From Alphaproteobacteria bacterium (GTDB taxonomy: Bacteria; Pseudomonadota; Alphaproteobacteria; Sphingomonadales; Emcibacteraceae), in contig NVTJ01000088.1 in assembly GCA_002401545.1 (NCBI GenBank), positions 1-10,910 on the forward strand: 10,910 nt of DNA, written 5' to 3'. Within the stretch, counting starts at the first letter, position 1; each line of letters starts with the position of its first letter. Shown here one piece after another: positions 6,616 through 10,910 of this stretch. The notes beneath the pieces are model-generated. The model was given only the letters and a program-made list of their open reading frames with translations, did not search any database and was not told the origin of the DNA. A program made the translations under genes and the position numbers.

Positions 6616-9021
6616 TTAATGACGTACCGGTGCCTCGAAATCAGATTCGGAGCGGTCCTTAACAAGATTAGCCGCTGTTTCCACATCTTCGCAAGCAAGG
6701 GGTATCAGTGATTCTGCCAGCGCGATTTTCAAAACCTCATGCACTTTGCTGACCGGTATGATTTCAAGTCCCCGAATAACATTGTCGGGAATATCGGCAA
6801 GGTCTTTCATATTCTCTTCAGGAATGACTACCGTTTTGATGCCGCTTCTGAGCGCTGCCAGCAGTTTCTCCTTCAGGCCGCCGATGGGTAATATACGGCC
6901 CCGCAGACTGATCTCACCCGTCATCGCCACATCCCGATGCACCGGATTATTGGTCAGAACAGAAACAATTGAAGTGATCATGCCCACCCCCGCAGAGGGG
7001 CCGTCTTTGGGCGTTGCCCCTTCCGGCAAGTGAATATGAATATCTGTTTTATCAAATATGGCCGGTTGAATGCCAAATTCCAGCGCCCGGGAACGCACAT
7101 AACTCATGGCGGCCTGAATTGATTCCTTCATCACATCACCCAGTTTTCCGGTAATGGTGACTTTGCCCTTGCCGGGAGAGGTGATGGCCTCGATCTGCAG
7201 GATGACACCGCCAACTTCGGTCCAGGCAAGGCCCGTGGTCACCCCAACCATATTCTCATCTTCCAGTTCCCCGTAAATGAAACGTTTTACGCCGCCGTAT
7301 TTTTCCAGATTCCGGCAGGTGATTTTCACGGATTTAACCTTACCCAGAACAATTTCCTTAACCGCCTTGCGGATCAGCTTGGCAATTTCCCGTTCCAGAT
7401 TCCGCACACCGGCCTCACGGGTATAGCTGCGGATCACTTCACGGAGCGCGCCATCAGAAATAGACCATTCCTCATAATTCAGACCATGATCCTTCATCTG
7501 TTTTGAAATCAGATGACCCTTGGCAATTTCGACCTTCTCATCTTCAGTATAACCGGACAGGTGAATGACCTCCATGCGGTCCAGAAGCGGCTGGGGCATA
7601 TTCAGGGTATTGGCCGTGGTGACAAACATGACATTGGACAGGTCATAATCCACTTCCAGATAATGATCATTGAACCTGCTATTCTGCTCGGGGTCGAGAA
7701 CCTCCAGTAATGCGGAAGACGGGTCGCCACGGAAATCAGCACCCATTTTGTCAATTTCATCCAGCAGAAACATAGGATTGCTTGATCCGGCCTTTTTCAT
7801 ACTCTGAATTACCTTACCAGGCATTGAGCCAATATAAGTCCGGCGATGACCGCGGATTTCAGCCTCATCACGAACGCCGCCCACAGAAAAACGGACAAAA
7901 TTCCGCCCCGTTGCCCGGGCAATGGATTTGCCAAGTGAGGTTTTGCCCACGCCGGGCGGTCCGACCAGACAAAGAATCGGGCCTTTGACCTTTTTGGTTC
8001 TTTGCTGAACCGCAAGATATTCCAGAATGCGTTCTTTAACTTTATCCAGGCCGTAATGATCCTCATTCAGGATTTTTTCAGCCTGCGCCAGGTTTAGCTT
8101 TGTTTCGCTGTTTTTATTCCATGGTACCGACAGAATCCAGTCAAGATAATTACGCACCACGGTTGCTTCGGCGGACATGGGACTCATGGATTTCAGCTTT
8201 TTCAACTCACCCTGAACCTTCTCACGGGCTTCTTTGCTTAGTTTTGTCGCTTTGATTTTATCTTCAAGCTCGGCAATTTCGTCCTTGGCCTCGTCACCTT
8301 CACCCAGCTCTTTCTGAATGGCTTTCATCTGTTCATTCAGGTAATATTCCCGCTGGGTTTTCTCCATCTGGCTCTTCACACGGTGGCGGATTTTCTTTTC
8401 CACCTTCATGACGCCTATCTCGCCTTCCATAACGCTGTAAATCTTTTCAAGACGTGACATAAGGGAGGAATTTTCCAGCAATTCCTGCTTGGAGGATATG
8501 GTCAGGGACAAATAAGAGGCTACCACATCTGACAATTTTGCCGCATCCTCTATCTGATTTACCGAGCTTTGTACTTCCGAAGGTATTTTTTTATTAACTT
8601 TGATATATTGCTCAAACCGTTTGGCCACGGACCGCATCAGCCCCAGCAATTCTTTGGACTCTTCCACAACCGGCTGGTCGATCTCGGCTTCAGCTTCAAA
8701 AAATTCATCATTATCAATATAACGGATGATTTTTGCCCTCTCCCCACCTTCCACCAGAACTTTTACCGTTCCATCAGGAAGTTTTAGAAGCTGCAATATG
8801 GTCGCCACCGTCCCCACATCATAAATATCATCTGTCGTCGGATCATCGTCATTGGCATCTTTCTGAGACACAAGCAGAATTCTCTTGTCATTGCTCATCA
8901 CATCCTCAAGCGCCTTGACGGATTTTTCCCGGCCTACAAACAACGGCACGATCATATGGGGGAAAACCACAATATCTCTCAGGGGAAGTACGGGATATAC
9001 AATGCTCATCGGGTTGTCCAT
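6616..9021 (-). CDS. lon: ATP-dependent protease Lon (LonA, S16 family)
   Basis: Lon is a cytoplasmic hexameric protease that unfolds and degrades damaged and short-lived regulatory proteins. The 801-residue protein is slightly longer than E. coli Lon (784). The order is an N-terminal substrate-binding LAN domain (about 8-200, starting VYPVLPLRDIVVFPHMIVPL), a coiled helical region (about 200-280), an AAA+ module with Walker A GPPGVGKT (354-361) and Walker B FLLDEID (418-424), and a C-terminal protease domain. The catalytic dyad is S676 in PKDGPSAGVGM and K719 in GGLKEKLLAA, 43 residues apart as in E. coli. The tail (ESDFEAPVRH) is variable. The start is ATG at 9021 or the ATG four codons later (9009). 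Neither has a good ribosome site, so the choice is open. It follows clpX by 120 bases and has its own terminator. Confidence 0.98.
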   Translation of the reverse strand: MDNPMSIVYPVLPLRDIVVFPHMIVPLFVGREKSVKALEDVMSNDKRILLVSQKDANDDDPTTDDIYDVGTVATILQLLKLPDGTVKVLVEGGERAKIIRYIDNDEFFEAEAEIDQPVVEESKELLGLMRSVAKRFEQYIKVNKKIPSEVQSSVNQIEDAAKLSDVVASYLSLTISSKQELLENSSLMSRLEKIYSVMEGEIGVMKVEKKIRHRVKSQMEKTQREYYLNEQMKAIQKELGEGDEAKDEIAELEDKIKATKLSKEAREKVQGELKKLKSMSPMSAEATVVRNYLDWILSVPWNKNSETKLNLAQAEKILNEDHYGLDKVKERILEYLAVQQRTKKVKGPILCLVGPPGVGKTSLGKSIARATGRNFVRFSVGGVRDEAEIRGHRRTYIGSMPGKVIQSMKKAGSSNPMFLLDEIDKMGADFRGDPSSALLEVLDPEQNSRFNDHYLEVDYDLSNVMFVTTANTLNMPQPLLDRMEVIHLSGYTEDEKVEIAKGHLISKQMKDHGLNYEEWSISDGALREVIRSYTREAGVRNLEREIAKLIRKAVKEIVLGKVKSVKITCRNLEKYGGVKRFIYGELEDENMVGVTTGLAWTEVGGVILQIEAITSPGKGKVTITGKLGDVMKESIQAAMSYVRSRALEFGIQPAIFDKTDIHIHLPEGATPKDGPSAGVGMITSIVSVLTNNPVHRDVAMTGEISLRGRILPIGGLKEKLLAALRSGIKTVVIPEENMKDLADIPDNVIRGLEIIPVSKVHEVLKIALAESLIPLACEDVETAANLVKDRSESDFEAPVRH

Positions 9022-9051
9022 TCTGACTAAAGGTTACAAACTACTTAATTG

Positions 9052-9080
9052 TATTTAAGCATAAAACAGCCTCGTTCAAG
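9052..9080 (-). promoter_or_regulatory. putative lon promoter, partly heat-shock-like
   Basis: CTTGAAC (9080-9074) and TAAATA (9057-9052) on the minus strand are 16 bases apart; a start near 9045 would leave a leader of about 24 bases. CTTGAA agrees with the -35 element of RpoH (sigma32) promoters, but the -10 side is not the C-rich heat-shock form, and it matches sigma70 at only three positions. Known lon genes are often heat-induced. The call is weak. Confidence 0.3.
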
Positions 9081-9081
9081 G

Positions 9082-9093
9082 GGCATATATGCC
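9082..9093. repeat. perfect 12-base palindrome upstream of lon
   Basis: GGCATATATGCC is fully self-complementary. It ends one base upstream of the CTTGAA -35-like element of lon. It could be an operator for a dimeric regulator or a chance A+T-rich palindrome. It is not the HrcA CIRCE element. Confidence 0.35.
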
Positions 9094-9141
9094 AAAATCC
9101 CTGAATGCTATTTTTTCATCCATATACCGATGATGGTGGAA

Positions 9142-10416
9142 TCAGGCGCCCGCTGTGGCGCCGGCTTCACCTTTCTTGTTTTTGCTATAGATATAAAGCG
9201 GTGGTTTTTTCCCCTTGACCACTTCAGCATTGACCATCACTTCACTCACCCCTTCAAGGCCGGGCAGTTCAAACATGGTATCCAGCAGGATATCCTCCAT
9301 GATTGACCGCAATCCCCGGGCGCCGGTTTTGCGTAAAATAGCTTTCTTTGCAATTTCGATCAGGGCATCATCGGTGAAATTCAAATCCACATCTTCCATG
9401 GAGAACAAGCGCTGATACTGTTTGACCAGTGCATTTTTCGGACGGCTGAGGATTTCAACAAGAGCATCTTCATCCAGATCCATCAGCGTCGCCAGCACCG
9501 GCAACCGGCCAACAAATTCCGGAATCAGGCCGAAATGAAGCAGGTCATCCGGTTCCAGATCTGACAGGATCTCCCCAACCTTGCGGTCATCATCCGGCAC
9601 CACATTAGCACCAAAACCAATGGACTTGCCTTCAAGGCGATGGGCGATAATCTTGTCCAGCCCGGCAAAGGCACCCCCGCAGATAAACAGAATATTTGTG
9701 GTATCCACCTGAAGAAATTCCTGCTGGGGATGCTTGCGACCACCCTGAGGCGGCACGCTGGCCACGGTACCTTCCATAATCTTCAGCAGGGCCTGCTGCA
9801 CCCCTTCCCCGGACACATCACGGGTAATGGAGGGATTGTCAGACTTGCGGCTGATTTTATCGACCTCATCAATATAAACAATGCCGCGCTGGGCATCTTC
9901 AACATTATATTCTGCGGCCTGAAGCAGTTTAAGAATAATATTTTCCACATCTTCGCCCACATAACCCGCTTCAGTTAATGTGGTGGCATCGGCCATGGTG
10001 AAGGGCACATCCAGAATACGCGCCAGGGTCTGGGCAAGAAGTGTCTTGCCACATCCTGTTGGACCAAGCAAAAGAATATTGGATTTGGCCAGTTCCACAT
10101 CACCGCCTTCTCTGGAATGCTGCAGACGTTTGTAATGGTTGTGAACGGCAACGGAAAGCACCTTCTTGGCCTGATCCTGACCAATAACATAATCACTGAG
10201 TACTTTCAGAATATCCACTGGTGTGGGAACCCCGTCCCCGGTCTTGGTCAGGGTTGTCTTGTTCTCCTCGCGGATAATATCCATACATAGCTCAACACAC
10301 TCGTCACAGATAAAGACCGTCGGACCCGCGATGAGTTTCTTTACTTCATGCTGACTTTTGCCGCAGAAAGAGCAATAGAGCGTATTTTTGCTTTCACCAG
10401 ACTTTGATTTCGTCAT
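9142..10416 (-). CDS. clpX: ATP-dependent Clp protease ATP-binding subunit ClpX
   Basis: ClpX is a hexameric AAA+ unfoldase that recognises tagged substrates and threads them into ClpP. The 424 residues match the E. coli length. The N-terminal zinc-binding domain has C15, C18, C37 and C40. The AAA+ module has Walker A GPTGCGKT (118-125), pore loop GYVG (151-154), Walker B IVYIDEVDK (179-187), the RKH loop (227-229), the ClpP-docking IGF loop (266-268) and the sensor-2 stretch GARGLR (365-370). So the protein looks fully competent to bind ClpP. The ATG at 10416 has AGGAACAGGT upstream, with a rather long spacing. It lies downstream of clpP and upstream of lon. The 245-base gap from clpP with a terminator-like hairpin suggests a promoter of its own. 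Confidence 0.98.
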   Translation of the reverse strand: MTKSKSGESKNTLYCSFCGKSQHEVKKLIAGPTVFICDECVELCMDIIREENKTTLTKTGDGVPTPVDILKVLSDYVIGQDQAKKVLSVAVHNHYKRLQHSREGGDVELAKSNILLLGPTGCGKTLLAQTLARILDVPFTMADATTLTEAGYVGEDVENIILKLLQAAEYNVEDAQRGIVYIDEVDKISRKSDNPSITRDVSGEGVQQALLKIMEGTVASVPPQGGRKHPQQEFLQVDTTNILFICGGAFAGLDKIIAHRLEGKSIGFGANVVPDDDRKVGEILSDLEPDDLLHFGLIPEFVGRLPVLATLMDLDEDALVEILSRPKNALVKQYQRLFSMEDVDLNFTDDALIEIAKKAILRKTGARGLRSIMEDILLDTMFELPGLEGVSEVMVNAEVVKGKKPPLYIYSKNKKGEAGATAGA

Positions 10417-10444
10417 AGGGTACCTGTTCCTAAAATTTTCTTAT

Positions 10445-10474
10445 ATGCTACTCTGACTATATGGCAAACCTCAA
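10445..10474 (-). promoter_or_regulatory. possible clpX promoter
   Basis: TTGAGG (10474-10469) and TAGCAT (10450-10445) on the minus strand are 18 bases apart, each matching sigma70 consensus at four positions. Transcription would start near 10438, about 22 bases before clpX. The match is weak and rests mainly on position. Confidence 0.28.
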
Positions 10475-10517
10475 TGAATTTTTTACCAGACCGTCATATT
10501 TCTCTTTGACCTTTTGC

Positions 10518-10553
10518 TAAAATCATTAAAAAAAGGCTATGCCAATGATTTTA
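10518..10553. repeat. perfect 10-base-pair inverted repeat between clpP and clpX
   Basis: TAAAATCATT (10518-10527) and AATGATTTTA (10544-10553) are perfect inverted copies with a 16-base loop. On the transcribed strand the loop reads GGCATAGCC and then seven T, so the loop holds its own three-base-pair mini-hairpin followed by a T run. It may be an alternative RNA structure, an operator, or a decayed terminator. Confidence 0.5.
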
Positions 10554-10606
10554 TCTTAACGAGTTTAACCGGATAGTAGCAAAAAAACAGGAAACAATTA
10601 ATTAAC

Positions 10607-10632
10607 AAAAAAGATTAATTGACAAATTAATC
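10607..10632 (-). terminator. terminator-like hairpin after clpP
   Basis: On the minus strand GATTAATT (10632-10625) pairs perfectly with AATTAATC (10620-10613) around a four-base loop, followed by six T (10612-10607). A second small hairpin, CCCG/CGGG with a tetraloop (10643-10632), adjoins it upstream. The main stem is almost all A-T, so termination may be partial and some clpP transcripts may continue into clpX. Confidence 0.6.
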
Positions 10633-10661
10633 CCGAATACGGGTTATGCCGCGCATCCTGT

Positions 10662-10910
10662 TTATTTATCTTTGCTTTCCAGTTCATCCCGCTTGTCAAA
10701 AATTTTGTCAATCAGGCCAAATTTTTTGGCTTCTTCCGGTGACATAAAGGTATCCCTCTCAAGGGCATCTTCGATCTTTGCAAGTTTCTGCCCGGTATGC
10801 CTGACATAAATTTCATTCAGTCGTCCCCGTAAAGCCAGAATTTCGCGGGCCTGAATTTCAATATCCGTGGCCTGCCCCTGTGCGCCGCCGGATGGCTGAT
10901 GCACCATGAT
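10662..10910 (-). CDS. clpP: ATP-dependent Clp protease proteolytic subunit ClpP, C-terminal part, truncated by window edge
   Basis: ClpP is the serine protease that forms the two-ring, 14-subunit chamber served by ClpX. Only the last 82 residues before the stop are present. They hold two residues of the catalytic triad: the histidine in MVHQPSGG and, 49 residues later, the aspartate in LERDTFMS; this spacing equals that of H122 and D171 in mature E. coli ClpP. The catalytic serine lies outside the window. The C-terminal sequence PEEAKKFGLIDKIFDKRDE is typical, and the highly charged end (ELESKDK) is variable. clpX follows on the same strand, the usual partner arrangement. Confidence 0.96.
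   Translation of the reverse strand: MMVHQPSGGAQGQATDIEIQAREILALRGRLNEIYVRHTGQKLAKIEDALERDTFMSPEEAKKFGLIDKIFDKRDELESKDK

Noticed and set aside
9022..9141. CIRCE (HrcA) element upstream of lon
   Set aside because: No TTAGCACTC/GAGTGCTAA pair is present. The only strong symmetry is the unrelated GGCATATATGCC palindrome.
10556..10569. Possible CtrA cell-cycle site (two TTAAC copies)
   Set aside because: CtrA needs TTAA-N7-TTAAC. Here the two TTAA cores are only five bases apart, so the spacing is wrong.

Overview
The window is a housekeeping stretch from an alphaproteobacterium. Every gene lies on the minus strand, so transcription runs from high to low coordinates. The assignment rests on gene order (clpP-clpX-lon-hupB-two tRNAs-nuoA-B-C-D-E-F-G), on separate rather than fused nuoC and nuoD, on a NuoB N-terminus starting MGV, and on protein sequences that look alphaproteobacterial throughout. 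Base composition looks close to half G+C by eye, so a high-GC lineage is unlikely. Genus and order cannot be fixed from the sequence alone; a marine Emcibacter/Kordiimonas/Sneathiella-like lineage is only a guess.

Layout in transcription order. (1) 10910-9142: the C-terminal part of clpP (cut by the window edge), a 245-base spacer with several inverted repeats, then clpX. (2) 9021-6616: lon, with its own short leader and an intrinsic terminator. (3) 6395-6120: hupB (HU protein), read from a GTG start behind a clear sigma70-type promoter and closed by a strong intrinsic terminator. (4) 5990-5729: tRNA-Val(TAC) and tRNA-Asp(GTC), both with encoded CCA, followed by a terminator-like hairpin. (5) 5559-1: nuoA, nuoB, nuoC, nuoD, nuoE, nuoF and the first 311 codons of nuoG, packed with overlaps or gaps of 20 bases or less. 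They form the first half of an operon for the proton-pumping NADH:quinone oxidoreductase (respiratory complex I).

How the genes work together. ClpX unfolds proteins and feeds them to ClpP, and Lon is the second major ATP-dependent protease, so the right third is a protein quality-control block. HU is the abundant nucleoid protein. The left half makes the NADH-oxidising arm of complex I (NuoE, F, G), the connecting arm carrying cluster N2 and the quinone site (NuoB, C, D), and one membrane subunit (NuoA). All cluster ligands and catalytic residues that should be visible are present.

I found no mobile element, CRISPR array, phage gene, defence system or unknown protein-coding gene. No gap without a gene exceeds 300 bases. 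The points worth a second look are small: inverted repeats and leader structures in the spacers, start-codon choices, and one promoter-like sequence facing the 3' end of lon. I do not see a previously undescribed system here.
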